A stretch of 64,000 nucleotides of DNA from Maylandia zebra (GCF_041146795.1 NC_135184.1:2629967-2693966); one strand, 5' to 3'. Positions 1 through 10,022 are shown, counted from the first letter of the stretch. Numbers and translations: made by a program. The notes: generated from the sequence alone by a model not told the origin.

Positions 1-395
1 AATCCTTGAGTGGGGAAGGACTATTTTGATCTAAGTGAGTGTTTGGTATTCGTCAGCTACCCTATGGTGGTAAACAGGCCACCAGGGCGGGGCACCCTCT
101 CTGGCCTGGGTCCAGGGTAGGGCCCTGGTAACCCTATCCTGGGCAGAGTGAATGGTTCCCTCGATCTTCTGCTCATAGGGAGTTTTTAATTGCTCCTTCG
201 TCCCTCACCCAGGACCAATTTGCTATGGAGCCTACCTGGGGGCACAAAGCAACATAGCCCCTGGGATCCCTCGGACACACAATGATAAGGTAATGACCCA
301 GAGAGGGACAACACCCTTTCTCTCATTATTATATTGCAATATTTTGTTGTGGATTTTCAAGGCCAGTATAGACCATTCAATCACTTAAACAAATA
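1..395. other. unclassified sequence, no gene seen
   Basis: Positions 1-300 are richer in G+C than what follows and read like a fragment of an interspersed element. I cannot name the family and see no coherent coding frame. No RNA gene or splice-flanked exon is visible. Confidence 0.3.
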
Positions 396-530
396 TTTTA
401 TATATATGACGACTGAGAAAAAGTGTGAAAAACAGAGATCAAGCTCCATTCACTCATATCAGCAGAGAGAGCAAATTGATTAAAAATCAACCTGTGTTTC
501 TGTCTCATTTTTTTAAAATTACTTTTAGAC

Positions 531-768
531 AAAGAGTACTGTGCAAATGTTTTAGGCAGGTGAGAAAAAATGCTGTAAACAAAGAATGCTTTCAAAAATG
601 GAAGTGTTAATCATTAATTTTATGATTTAATATGCAGTGAATTAACAAAAGAGAAACCTAAATCAATTCAATATTTTGTATGACCACCCGTTGCCTTCAA
701 AACATCATTGATTCTTCAAGGTACACTTGTACACAGTTTTTGAAGGAACTCGGCTGGTAGGTTTGCAG
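531..768 (+). mobile_element. Tc1-like transposon relic, one end
   Basis: The stretch starts with a Tc1-type terminal motif (AGTACTGTGCAAATG near 534). It continues with the usual fish Tc1 subterminal text, including a run complementary to the transposase C-terminal region around 680-765. It stops abruptly where a different repeat begins, so only one end is present. No open transposase frame survives. The assignment rests on recognising the family pattern. Confidence 0.6.
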
Positions 769-1012
769 ACGCAAATCATGTGGAGAGAGAGAGGAGTGGA
801 CCCCAGACACAGATGCAGGGGAATGGTTAAACAGAAAACAAGCGTTTATTTCGGCTGATGAAACACAATAAACAGGTGGAAAAGAGAAAACTAACCTGAA
901 CCTAGAAAACCTGAGACACGGAGGGAATGACATACAGGAAAGACGCCAAAGTAACGCAGGCAACCTGACAAGAAGTAAAGGGAAGCACATGAATGCTGTG
1001 GTAGCCATTTTG
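769..1012 (-). repeat. transcript-like interspersed repeat, minus strand
   Basis: On the minus strand this is pyrimidine-rich text with an AATAAA signal followed by a CATCTGTGTCTGGGG-like end. Stretches at 22430-22910 (minus) and 50180-50665 (plus) have the same character and the same order of motifs. It looks like the 3' part of a retroposed or LTR-like unit. The 103-codon frame inside is not protein-like. Confidence 0.35.
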
Positions 1013-1041
1013 GTTGAGGGTGCCTCTCACTCTGTACAAGT

Positions 1042-1084
1042 GGATCCCTGGTCAATGACATGTCATGTCATTGACCAGGGATCC
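1042..1084. repeat. perfect 43-bp palindrome
   Basis: Two 21-base arms beginning and ending with GGATCC are exact reverse complements around a single central T at 1063. It could be a fold-back end, a junction of two inverted element ends, or a cruciform-prone site. No gene is attached to it. Confidence 0.9.
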
Positions 1085-1436
1085 AGTTACACGTACATTC
1101 AGTGAAATAGGACCCTTTCCGACTGTACATATTGCACAAATGTGATGTTGGTAAGACAGGTCAGAGAGCGGTAGGGTGGTAAGAAAAACAATGAAATACA
1201 CAATATATGAGGGACGAGGAGGGGAAAAAATGGAAAAGCCATTTGAAAACAGAAAAACAAAAATGCTCAGCACAATGAAGCATATGAATCTTCACACCTT
1301 ACAAAATACACAAAAAAATAATAATAAGATGGGTGGGGGGTATAGGATACGGGAGAGAGCTGATGTAGACAATAGCCATCCAGTCCTGCAGCCGAACCCT
1401 GGTGCTGAACACAGACCCACCTGACAGCATCATGTC

Positions 1437-2103
1437 TGTTACGTCCCCACTTAAAAGTCTAGGCGATGAGGGTGGGGGACAGTAACAGTTAGATCCAGGT
1501 GGAATGAAAAGAACGCCAGGCAGAGGTATTTAACATAAAATAGATCTTTATTGTAGGCAAACACCTCAATAATCATATAAATGGCAACAACAAAAGGAGA
1601 CAGCACCGCTGCTTTAATGAGAAATCAGGGAGGTCAACCCAAAGTGGTAATGACCACTTCAACAAAGAAAGCAACAATAAGGCTTCAACAGAAAGAGACA
1701 GCAACGCTGCTAGCAAACAATATCCAGGCAGGCCACACAAACTAATGAAGGCCGCCGTCACTCATGGGCAATCACTGCTCAGTTAAACACTACTCACAAA
1801 GAGCCACACACCAGAAGGCTGGTCACACGCAGCAGGCTGTTCCACACCTAAGCCAGTAGCACACTCTGACCAGCACAGAGGAAATCCACCAGAAACCTCT
1901 CCCTCCTCCTCCACACTGCTCTTCTCCAGCTTATATCACCCCTGAGGGTAATTGGTTGTAACGAGAGCAGATGAGCAGCAGGTGTGACCTAAAGGAGAAG
2001 GCAGGGGCAGAGAGAGACAAGGGGAGGGGCCAGAACGAAGGAGGAGGAGAGGGAGAAGACAACACCACGCCCACACATTCCCACAGCCTCCCAGGATGTA
2101 ACA
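1437..2103 (-). repeat. 3' LTR of the Gmr1-like element
   Basis: The 667-bp left LTR is the 3' LTR because the element reads leftwards. On the minus strand it holds an AATAAA signal (near 1549) for transcript ending. It differs from the right LTR at two positions I found: an A/T difference near its left end and a C/T difference in the middle. Confidence 0.9.
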
Positions 2104-2117
2104 TCCCCCCCACCCTA
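2104..2117 (-). promoter_or_regulatory. polypurine tract of the Gmr1-like element
   Basis: Directly inside the 3' LTR the minus strand is a G-rich purine run (AGGGTGGGGGGGA). This is the expected plus-strand primer position for reverse transcription. Confidence 0.7.
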
Positions 2118-2987
2118 AATCCACACTATATCAGCCACCAGATTTTCAGTCCCTTTCTTGTGCTGGATAACCAGATCATAATCCTGCACCAGCAATGCCC
2201 AGCGCATTAGTCGCTGGTTGTGGTTGTACATGCGCTGGAGGAAAGTGAGGGGGTTGTGATCTGTATACACCGTCACCGGAAAGGAGCTAGAGCCCACATA
2301 CACAGTGAAGTGCTGCAAGGCCATCAGCATCGCTAGAGCTTCTTTCTCTATGGTGGAATAGTGTAGCTGATGGCGCTTGAACTTTACAGAGTAGTAGCAG
2401 ACTGGGTGACACACACCCTCTGCGTCGTCTTGTAACAGCACCGCACCAGCTCCGGTGGCACTGGCGTCGACTTCCAGCTTGAAAGGCTGAGAGAAGTTAG
2501 GGGCAGCCAGAACTGGGGCGCTGCAAAGGAGGGATTTTGCAGACTCGAAGGCGTGCTGGCATTCCCCTGACCACTTAAAAGGGACTTTGGGGCTACATAG
2601 CCTTGTCAAAGGGGCCACAACTACCGCAAAGTTCTTGCAAAAACAGCGGTAGTATCCAGTCATGCCCAGGAACCGCTTTAACTCCCGCCTAGTGGCTGGG
2701 GCCGGGTAGCTGAGGATAGCCTCGACTTTTGCCTCCACTGGGCGTACCCGCCCGAAACCCACCTGTTTCCCCAAGTACATGACTGTCGCTTTGGCGAACT
2801 CGCACTTAGCGAGATTTAGGGTCAACGAGGCATCAGCCAGTCGCTGAAATACCGATCGTAGGATGGCCACATGCTCTTCCCACGTGGCTGTGTGTATCAC
2901 TACATCATCCAAGTACACATTACATTGAGGCACGTCTCCTAAAACCAGCTGCATCAAACGCTGAAATGTGGCCGGAGCGTTTTTCAT
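2115..2987 (-). pseudogene. pol fragment: RT palm/thumb plus RNase H
   Basis: This frame carries the C-terminal half of a Ty3/gypsy reverse transcriptase. It opens at the conserved KNAPATFQRLM motif and then has the catalytic YLDD box (VYLDDVV). Connection and RNase H follow, with the acidic residues of LEVDAS, EKEAL and YTDHNPL. The frame ends soon after a VAD motif, just inside the 3' LTR. It lies in a different frame from the RT N-terminal piece at 2984-3505. At the junction roughly a dozen residues normally found between the AFVT and FGMKNAP motifs are missing, so a small deletion caused the shift. The polymerase of this copy should be inactive. Confidence 0.85.
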
Positions 2988-3505
2988 GCCAAATGTGTGA
3001 CAAATGCAGAAATGTCAGAGGCTCTGGGGGTCAAAGGCACCTGCCAATATCCTTTAAGAAGGTCCAGTTTGGAAATAAATGTGGCAGGACCTATGTTATC
3101 AATGCAGTCTTCCATACGAGGAAGTGGAAAAGAATCGGCGACAGTCACTGCATTTACCTTACGGTAGTCGGTGCAGAAACGTGGGGTGCCATCAGACTTG
3201 GGCGTAAGTAAACATGGAGAGCTCCAAGGGCTGTGACTCGGTTTCGCCAAACCATTCTCCACTAGATAACTGACCTCCTTCCTCATCACCTCGCGCTTTC
3301 CCATAGGGCAGCGGTATGCGTGCTGTTTGATTGGGGTTGCGTCACCAACATCGATATCATGTTCACAAACATTAGTACGCGAGGGCACATCACCAAAGAG
3401 AGAGGGGCAGGAGTGCAGTAGATTAAGCACATCTTCGCATTGTGAAGGGGACAGATGAGACAAGTGGGCCGTTACTTCGGCTAAGTAAGCTGAATTCGCC
3501 AACAC
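2984..3505 (-). pseudogene. pol fragment: N-terminal reverse transcriptase
   Basis: About 173 codons hold the fingers and first palm motifs of a gypsy-type RT: WSSPCLLTPKSDGTPRFCTDYR, shortened here, and the first catalytic aspartate in KLDLLKGYWQV. The frame overlaps the end of the gag-integrase frame by 25 bases and sits -1 relative to it. It stops at 2984 where the pol deletion lies. I see no classic slippery heptamer in the overlap, so the upstream shift may be a lesion or a programmed event of unknown type. Confidence 0.82.
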
Positions 3506-6500
3506 TGTTGTCCCTCAGAAAGTATATGCAGATCGTCGTCAGCACTGGCCTCTACACTCAGCACGGTGGCAGAGACAGAGCTGGAGGTTGCCGCACTGGC
3601 AACAGTCTCATGGGTTTCCCTATCATGGTAGGGTTTTAACATGTTGATGTGGCACAGGCGTGTTTTCCTCCTGCGCTCTGGGGTACTGAGAACATAATCC
3701 GTCTCAGACACTTTCCTCACTATGACGTACGGTCCCGCAAAACGGGCCGTAAGAGCAGAACCAGGCACCGGTAGCAACACTAAAACCTTGTCCCCAGCCT
3801 GAAAATGCCTTTTCACAGCCTTTCTGTCATGCCACGTCTTCATGCATGCCTGGGCAGTACACAGGGCCTCTTTCGCTAATGAGGTAGCACGTTGCCAACG
3901 ATCCTTACATGTCTTCACAAAATCTGCCACGTTAGTTTTTGGAACACCCCCACTAAGGAACCTCTCTTTTAACATCTTTAGCGGGCCCCGCACCTCGCGG
4001 CCAAACACAAGTGTAGCTGGGCTGAACCCTAAGGACTCCTGCTTAACATTGCGTATTGCGAACAGTACAAAGGGGACACCCTCATCCCAACTTCTGCCCG
4101 TGTCATGGCAGTACTTTTTTAGCATGGCCTCAAGTGTTTGGTGCCAACGCTCAAGTGCACCCTGCGACTCTGGGTGATTAGCACTAGACACAGAATGAGA
4201 GACGCCCAGGGAAGCTAAAGTCTGTTTAAATGCTCGAGATAAGAAATTAGTTCCCTGGTCTGTTTGCACTGTTTTTGGAAGACCAAAGGTGGTGAAAAAC
4301 TTGATTAGTGCCTTAGTAATGTTTGCAGTGGTGACCCTCCGCAGAGGAATTGCTTCAGGGAACCGCGTGGACAAACACATTATGGTCAACAAAAACTGAT
4401 TGCCTGCTCGTGTTCTTGGCAACGGACCAACACAATCGACCAAAACATGCTCGAATGGCTCACCAACAGCAGGTATTGGACATAGTGGGGCGGGGGGCAC
4501 AGTTTGGTTTGGTTTGCCCACCAGTTGACACGTATGACAAGTATTACAATACTTCGCAACATCTGCCTTCATTGCCGGCCAGAAGAAGTGCTGCAGAATA
4601 CGGTCATATGTTTTAGTTATCCCCAAATGTCCTGACCATGAATGGTCATGGGCTAATTGTAGCACGTGCTGACGCAAACTAGCCGGGACCACTATCTGTT
4701 GGACTACACTCCAGTCCTCCCCTGGCTTTGAAGTCCACCTGCGCATTAGCAATCCATCACATACAACAAATGTCTGCTTCCTGTCTCCTGTCAGATGATC
4801 ACTCTCATCTACGGCAGCAAAACATTTGGTTAACAATGGGTCTGCTTTCTGAGCGATAATAAGGGCCTCCCGTGTGAGGAGAGGGGGGGCTGCGGGTTCA
4901 GGAGCAGGCTCAGCCACTTCTTGAGCCAGTTCCTTGGCATCAGGACCCACCTCCCCCTCCTCAGAGGGTATCACATCCATCTCCAGCATAGAGCCGACCA
5001 CTGACCCTGACAAGTCAACCACTTCTCCCTGCCGATGGGCCTGTGACCGTGTAAGAACACCTACGGGAAATACATCCGGGTGCTGCCGGTTTAAAACATC
5101 TGGCAAGGGGCTTGGGTCAGGGGTCTTTGTGACCTCTGGGGAAGGATAAACCTTCCCGCCTGCAATGTCATTGCCCATTATGAAGTCCACACCATCAATC
5201 GGGAAACAAGGACACACAGCTACAGGAAAAATGCCACTTACTAGGTCACTCTGCACCCAAATTTGATGGAAGGGGGCTGGCACATAAGTCATTCCAACGC
5301 CCCTAACAATAACATCAGTGCCGCTGGCGGTCTTTTCATCAAAGGCAAGTGCACTAGCCAGTATGAGGGACTGTGAATCACCTGTATCGCGTAGAATGGT
5401 CACAGTACGCCCATCTCCAGGCTTACCAGAGAGTGACACCGCTCCTTTGAAAATGAAAGGTTTAAAACATTCGTCAGGCGTTTCAGTGCTAAGTGGTCTG
5501 CTACCAGGAGAAGCGTTTTTAATCAGCCCTATCCCTTTTGGTTTGCGTGGTGTTGAAACTGGCTGTCTCCGCCTGTAGGCCTCGCAGTCCGCTATTAAAT
5601 GGCCGGATTTAAAACAGTAGAAACACTTCCGGTCTGACCTGGGACGAGGCACAGGCACCTCTCTCCTTGTGTCTTGCTCACCACTAGCACCGCTAGCCAT
5701 TTCTAGTGTATCGCGTCGCTCATGCTTAACAACACTGGTTTTATGGACGAGTGCGAACTCGTCAGCCAGGGTCACGGTCTGCTGCAACGTAGAGACCTTC
5801 TGCTCGTTCAGATATACCGCCATCCGCTCGGTGACGCAGGTTTTGAATTCCTCAATGAGAATTAATTCCCGTACCGAAGCTAGGTCTGCAGCTTTACAGG
5901 CCATACACCACCGATCAAAGAGGACACTCTTTTCTCTTGCGAAATCCAGGAAAGATTGACCCTGCACCTTTTTCAGCCCCCGAAATCGCTGCCTGTAAGC
6001 CTCGGGGACTAGCTCATAGGCTAACAGGATTGCACTTTTCAGTTTGTCGTAGTCCAAGCTACATTCAGCGGACAACGAGGAACAAACTTCCTGTGCCTTG
6101 CCCACCAGCTTGCACTGTAGCAGGATGGCCCACGCATCCCGCGGCCAACTCAAGGCTGTCGCTATCCGCTCAAACGATTCAAAATAAATCTCCACCTCAG
6201 TGTCACGAAATACAGGGACCAGACGACTATTCCTTCCCACATCAAACTGTACGTCTGTCTGTGACAGCGAGGCCACCACAGGAGGGGAGGAGGCCTGCTG
6301 GAGTTCCAGCTGTCGCAGCTTGACCTTCGTCTCTGCCTCCACCTTCATCTGCTCAACCTCCCTGGCCCTAGCCAGTTCCGCGTCCAAACGCCTAAGCTCT
6401 ATCTCCCTTTTCAGCTGGAACTCTCTCTCACGCTGCTCCTTCTCCAGCTGGAGACGAGCCAGACGGATTTTGAGCCTAGCATCCTGCTTAGAACCCTCTG

Positions 6501-6855
6501 ATGACTGGATGGAGAGTGGATCAAAACGGGGCAGCGTCATTGGCCCCCCCTCGGGCAACCCCTGGTCCATAGGCGTAGACACTGCTGGTTCTATAACCTG
6601 GCCTCGAACGTGAGGCGCCGCACTTGGTCCAGCCGGACCGGGTGTGCTCGGGGGTTCTTTCATTACAACCACCCTCTTCTCCAACAACCCGGACACCAGA
6701 GCGGCCTTCAGCTCGGCTTTGCGCAGACCAGTGGAGACACTGATCCCGTAATATGTAGCCAGCTCATGCAGATCCTTCTTCCTACAAACATCCAGCAGGG
6801 CAAGCGACGGCTCTGCCGTAAACCCAGCAATATCAAAACTCAAAACGGCCTGCAA
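3481..6855 (-). CDS. Gag-protease-integrase polyprotein of the Gmr1-like element
   Basis: One long frame (1124 codons) holds, in order: a SAP-like N-terminal helix pair (residues about 10-60); a charged coiled coil (125-190); a capsid-like Gag region (205-345); a CCHC zinc knuckle (C411, C414, H419, C424); an aspartic protease with DTG at 490-492; and an integrase. The integrase has an HHCC finger (H738, H743, C773, C776), a catalytic D807, D866, E902 set with 35-residue spacing, and a GPY/F tail near 1041. Integrase precedes RT, as in Gmr1 elements. The frame opens at a TTG codon with an in-frame TAG a few codons upstream. The first in-frame ATG is near residue 65, inside Gag, so the true start is unclear. 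Coding potential up to the integrase end looks intact. Confidence 0.88.
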   Translation of the reverse strand: MQAVLSFDIAGFTAEPSLALLDVCRKKDLHELATYYGISVSTGLRKAELKAALVSGLLEKRVVVMKEPPSTPGPAGPSAAPHVRGQVIEPAVSTPMDQGLPEGGPMTLPRFDPLSIQSSEGSKQDARLKIRLARLQLEKEQREREFQLKREIELRRLDAELARAREVEQMKVEAETKVKLRQLELQQASSPPVVASLSQTDVQFDVGRNSRLVPVFRDTEVEIYFESFERIATALSWPRDAWAILLQCKLVGKAQEVCSSLSAECSLDYDKLKSAILLAYELVPEAYRQRFRGLKKVQGQSFLDFAREKSVLFDRWCMACKAADLASVRELILIEEFKTCVTERMAVYLNEQKVSTLQQTVTLADEFALVHKTSVVKHERRDTLEMASGASGEQDTRREVPVPRPRSDRKCFYCFKSGHLIADCEAYRRRQPVSTPRKPKGIGLIKNASPGSRPLSTETPDECFKPFIFKGAVSLSGKPGDGRTVTILRDTGDSQSLILASALAFDEKTASGTDVIVRGVGMTYVPAPFHQIWVQSDLVSGIFPVAVCPCFPIDGVDFIMGNDIAGGKVYPSPEVTKTPDPSPLPDVLNRQHPDVFPVGVLTRSQAHRQGEVVDLSGSVVGSMLEMDVIPSEEGEVGPDAKELAQEVAEPAPEPAAPPLLTREALIIAQKADPLLTKCFAAVDESDHLTGDRKQTFVVCDGLLMRRWTSKPGEDWSVVQQIVVPASLRQHVLQLAHDHSWSGHLGITKTYDRILQHFFWPAMKADVAKYCNTCHTCQLVGKPNQTVPPAPLCPIPAVGEPFEHVLVDCVGPLPRTRAGNQFLLTIMCLSTRFPEAIPLRRVTTANITKALIKFFTTFGLPKTVQTDQGTNFLSRAFKQTLASLGVSHSVSSANHPESQGALERWHQTLEAMLKKYCHDTGRSWDEGVPFVLFAIRNVKQESLGFSPATLVFGREVRGPLKMLKERFLSGGVPKTNVADFVKTCKDRWQRATSLAKEALCTAQACMKTWHDRKAVKRHFQAGDKVLVLLPVPGSALTARFAGPYVIVRKVSETDYVLSTPERRRKTRLCHINMLKPYHDRETHETVASAATSSSVSATVLSVEASADDDLHILSEGQQCWRIQLT

Positions 6856-7284
6856 AACACAAGCAAACCACTACAGGGCCACACACAACGCCTTCACTAC
6901 GGAACTACACACAGGCGAAAGAAAAATGTGTTGTGTCAAGTCAACCATTAATTGAAAATCTACCCACACTCCCCCCAGTCCTGCCTGCTCAGAATCTAGC
7001 CTGTCCTAGCTTCTGGAGCGTACCAGGCTCGAGGCCACTTTAAAGGCAAATCATCAAGTGCCACAGGCACCGACAAGCCTACCCCCAACAGAGAATCAAT
7101 CCCCACCCGGGTTTGCTCCGAATATAAAAAAGGCAAAACAAAAAACGAGTGTCCGAAGGAAGAGCAAATGCTCAGCTAGACACTCCCTGTGCTAGCCGGG
7201 GAGAGCAGCAGCTAGCCAAATGACCTTCACACAACACACAAACACCTGTTCACACTTGCAATCAACCCAATTCCTTTCATTCCG

Positions 7285-7302
7285 ATCCCGGACGAGCCCC
7301 CA
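7285..7302 (-). promoter_or_regulatory. primer binding site, tRNA-Pro type
   Basis: Three bases inside the 5' LTR, the minus strand reads TGGGGGCTCGTCCGGGAT. These are 18 bases complementary to the 3' end of tRNA-Pro, the same primer site used by murine leukaemia viruses. Confidence 0.88.
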
Positions 7303-7305
7303 CTT

Positions 7306-7972
7306 TGTTACGTCCCCTCTTAAAAGTCTAGGCGATGAGGGTGGGGGACAGTAACAGTTAGATCCAGGTGGAATGAAAAGAACGCCAGGCAGAGGTATTT
7401 AACATAAAATAGATCTTTATTGTAGGCAAACACCTCAATAATCATATAAATGGCAACAACAAAAGGAGACAGCACCGCTGCTTTAATGAGAAATCAGGGA
7501 GGTCAACCCAAAGTGGTAATGACCACTTCAACAAAGAAAGCAACAATAAGGCTTCAACAGAAAGAGACAGCAACGCTGCTAGCAAACAATATCCAGGCAG
7601 GCCACACAAACTAATGAAGGCCGCCGTCACTCATGGGCAATCACTGCTCAGTTAAACACTACTCACAAAGAGCCACACACCAGAAGGCTGGTCATACGCA
7701 GCAGGCTGTTCCACACCTAAGCCAGTAGCACACTCTGACCAGCACAGAGGAAATCCACCAGAAACCTCTCCCTCCTCCTCCACACTGCTCTTCTCCAGCT
7801 TATATCACCCCTGAGGGTAATTGGTTGTAACGAGAGCAGATGAGCAGCAGGTGTGACCTAAAGGAGAAGGCAGGGGCAGAGAGAGACAAGGGGAGGGGCC
7901 AGAACGAAGGAGGAGGAGAGGGAGAAGACAACACCACGCCCACACATTCCCACAGCCTCCCAGGATGTAACA
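7306..7972 (-). repeat. 5' LTR of the Gmr1-like element
   Basis: The right LTR (667 bp) is the 5' LTR. On the minus strand a GATATAAG sequence near 7800-7807 is a plausible TATA box. Downstream of it are the shared AATAAA and the GTAACA terminus. The host target repeat ATGTC follows at 7973-7977. Confidence 0.9.
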
Positions 7973-8362
7973 ATGTCAAAGTAAGCATCAAAGGTGTTTT
8001 GGGGGGGTAACTGTATATTTGTATCTGAGTACATGTGTACTTGTACGTATGTGTCTGTATCAAGTGTATAGTGTGCTCTTTCACCTACAGTGAGGAACAC
8101 AAGTATTTGAACACCCTACAATTTTGCAAGTTCTCCCACTTAGAAATCATGGAAGGGTCTGAAATTCACATTGTAGTTGCATTCCCGCTGTGAGAGACAG
8201 GATTTTAAAAACAGTTGAGGAAATCCTATTGTATGACTTAAAGAATTTATTTGCATTTCGCTGCTGCAATTAGGCATTTGAACACCTGAGAAAATCAGTG
8301 TTAATATTTGGTACAGAAGCCTTTGTTTGCAATTACAGAGGTCAAACGTTTCCTGCCAGAGC

Positions 8363-8784
8363 GTTCTCACTCCCGAGGCGTAACATGTCGATGTTTTGTC
8401 ACGTCCCGCGGCGTTCCTGAGGAACGCGAAAGGAGACCTTCGGCGTTCTTATGGTACGCGGCGGGTTATGACTGGGATCCAGTGCAATGACGCTCCTGCG
8501 GTAATAGACGTTCCAGCCCTGTATTCCAGCCCTAAACCTAACCTTATCCCTAGCCCTGACCATAACCTTATTCCTGACCTTAACCAGGACTTTAATGATG
8601 TTAAATAGCGTGTTTCTAAGCGATTTGAAGAAAAAGAGCGAACATGTGTAGATTCAGTCCAGACGGTTCTCATATTTCCTCTTTTTTCCGAGGTCGTCAT
8701 TTAGGAACGTGGTGGGTAGCCGAAAACGTAATATGGTGACGATTTGTCACCTAGCGTAAAATGTTACGCTTTGGGAGTGAGAAC
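8363..8784. mobile_element. MITE nested in the Tc1 relic
   Basis: The ends are imperfect inverted repeats of about 24 bp (GTTCTCACTCCCGAGGCGTA against GTTCTCACTCCCAAAGCGTA). The Tc1 text resumes on both sides. The inside is rich in CpG, carries degenerate CCTAACC-like runs (8527-8585), and has no coding frame. I could not define a clean target duplication. Confidence 0.65.
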
Positions 8785-9227
8785 GGGTTGTTCCTGCAGG
8801 ACTTGACCAGGTTTGCACACTTAGCAACAGGGATTTTGGCGAACTCCTCCACACAGATCTCCTCTTGATCTGTCAGGTTTCTGGGCTGTTGCTGAGCAAC
8901 ACAGAGTTTTAGCTCCCTCCAAAAATTTTCTATTGGATTTAGGGCTGGAGACTGGCTAGTCCACTCCAAACCTTGAAATGCTTCTTACGGAGCCACTCCT
9001 TGGTTATCCTGACTGTGTGCTTTGGGTCATTGTCATGCTGGAAGATCCAGCCACGATCCATCTTCAATGCTCTAACTGAGGGAAGGGGCAGTTGCTCAAA
9101 ATCTCACAATACATGGCCCCATTCATCCTCTCCTTAATACAGTGCAATAGGTAGATGTCTTCAACGTCTTCCATCGAGAGTGTTGCCAGGCACACGACCT
9201 GCCACTTTTCCCAAGAATCCATCGTGT

Positions 9228-9560
9228 GGGGATGATCGTGGCTCAAGAGTTGGGAGTTCGCCTTGTAATCGGAAGGTTGCCGGTTCGAGCCCCGGCTTGG
9301 ACAGTCTCGGTCGTTGTGTCCTTGGGCAAGACACTTCACCCGTTGCCTACTGGTGGTGGTCAGAGGGCCCGGTGGCGCCAGTGTCCGGCAGCCTCGCCTC
9401 TGTCAGTGCGCCCCAGGGCAGCTGTGGCTACAATGTAGCTTGCCATCACCAGTGTGTGAATGTGTGTGTGAATGGGTGGATGACTGGATATGTAAAGCGC
9501 TTTGGGGTCCTTAGGGACTAGAAAAGCGCTATATAAATACAGGCCATTTACCATTTACCA
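9228..9560 (+). repeat. tRNA-headed SINE (V-SINE type)
   Basis: The head carries A-box-like GGCTCAAGAGTTGGGA and B-box GGTTCGAGCCCC. A conserved core GTGTCCTTGGGCAAGACAC follows, then a tail with AGCGCTATATAAATAC. The direct repeat CCATCGTGT flanks it (9219-9227 and 9558-9566). It is inserted in the Tc1 relic. Confidence 0.8.
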
Positions 9561-9742
9561 TCGTGTATCCAGCAACAAACGCTCCTGCAGGACAATCCAA
9601 AATGGGTGGGTTTCTCGTGGAGAAGAGGGTGTCAATTGCATTAAGTTGTGTTAAGTATGTCTGAGAGCTGATGCCACACACACACATAATGATTTAAAAT
9701 TTTATTCATCAGTCGATAATGCCTTCTTCCATCTTCAGTAGT

Positions 9743-10022
9743 CCAATAATAATAATGGATTGATATAGCGCTTTTCAAGGCACCCAAAGTGCTTTACAAT
9801 GCCACTATTCATTCACTCTCACATTCACACACTGGTGGAGGCAGCTACAGTTGTAGCCACAGCTGCCCTGGGGCAGACTGACAGAAGCGAGGCTGCCATA
9901 TCGCGCCATCGGCCCCTCTGGCCATCACCAGTAGGCGGTAGGGTAAAGTGTCTTGCCCAAGGACACAACAACCAGAACAGAGAGCCCGGGGATCGAACCG
10001 GCGACCTTCCGGTTACAGATAC
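9743..10022 (-). repeat. SINE, same family, minus strand, 5' truncated
   Basis: The reverse complement shows the B box (GGTTCGATCCCC), the GGGCAAGACAC core and the AGCGCTATATCAAT tail ending in an AAT-rich run. The A-box region is cut. It abuts LINE sequence at about 10023. Confidence 0.75.

Larger units (their letters stand above)
1437..7972 (-). mobile_element. Gmr1-like Ty3/gypsy LTR retrotransposon, near-complete
   Basis: This is a full-length LTR retrotransposon on the minus strand. LTRs of 667 bp begin TGTTAC and end GTAACA, and the two copies differ at only two bases that I could find. The direct repeat ATGTC flanks both ends (1432-1436 and 7973-7977), a 5-bp target duplication. A tRNA-Pro type primer site and a purine tract lie at the expected places. 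Coding order on the minus strand is gag, protease, integrase, then reverse transcriptase and RNase H. Integrase before RT, combined with gypsy-like RT and a GPY/F integrase tail, is the hallmark of the Gmr1 group first found in cod. Insertion is recent, yet this copy is not intact because the RT region is broken by a deletion and frame changes. Confidence 0.88.
8088..9660 (-). mobile_element. Tc1-like transposon relic with nested insertions
   Basis: The terminal repeat starts CAGTGAGGAAC at 8088 next to a TA dinucleotide. On the minus strand, transposase remnants read [12 protein letters not shown] (around 9020-9050, with a catalytic Asp), then [17 protein letters not shown] and [11 protein letters not shown] (8969-8800). 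This is the usual Tc1 DDE order. The frame is broken. A MITE (8363-8784) and a SINE (9228-9560) have landed inside. The far end is indistinct; 9660 is an estimate. Confidence 0.75.

Noticed and set aside
5937-6613. plus-strand frames opposite Gag
   Set aside because: Shadows of the minus-strand Gag-protease-integrase frame; no protein family features.
9240-9300. tRNA-gene-like A and B boxes
   Set aside because: They belong to the SINE head; the sequence continues into SINE core and tail and has no closed cloverleaf. The same applies to the heads at 26942-27135, 30053-30340 and 41061-41331.
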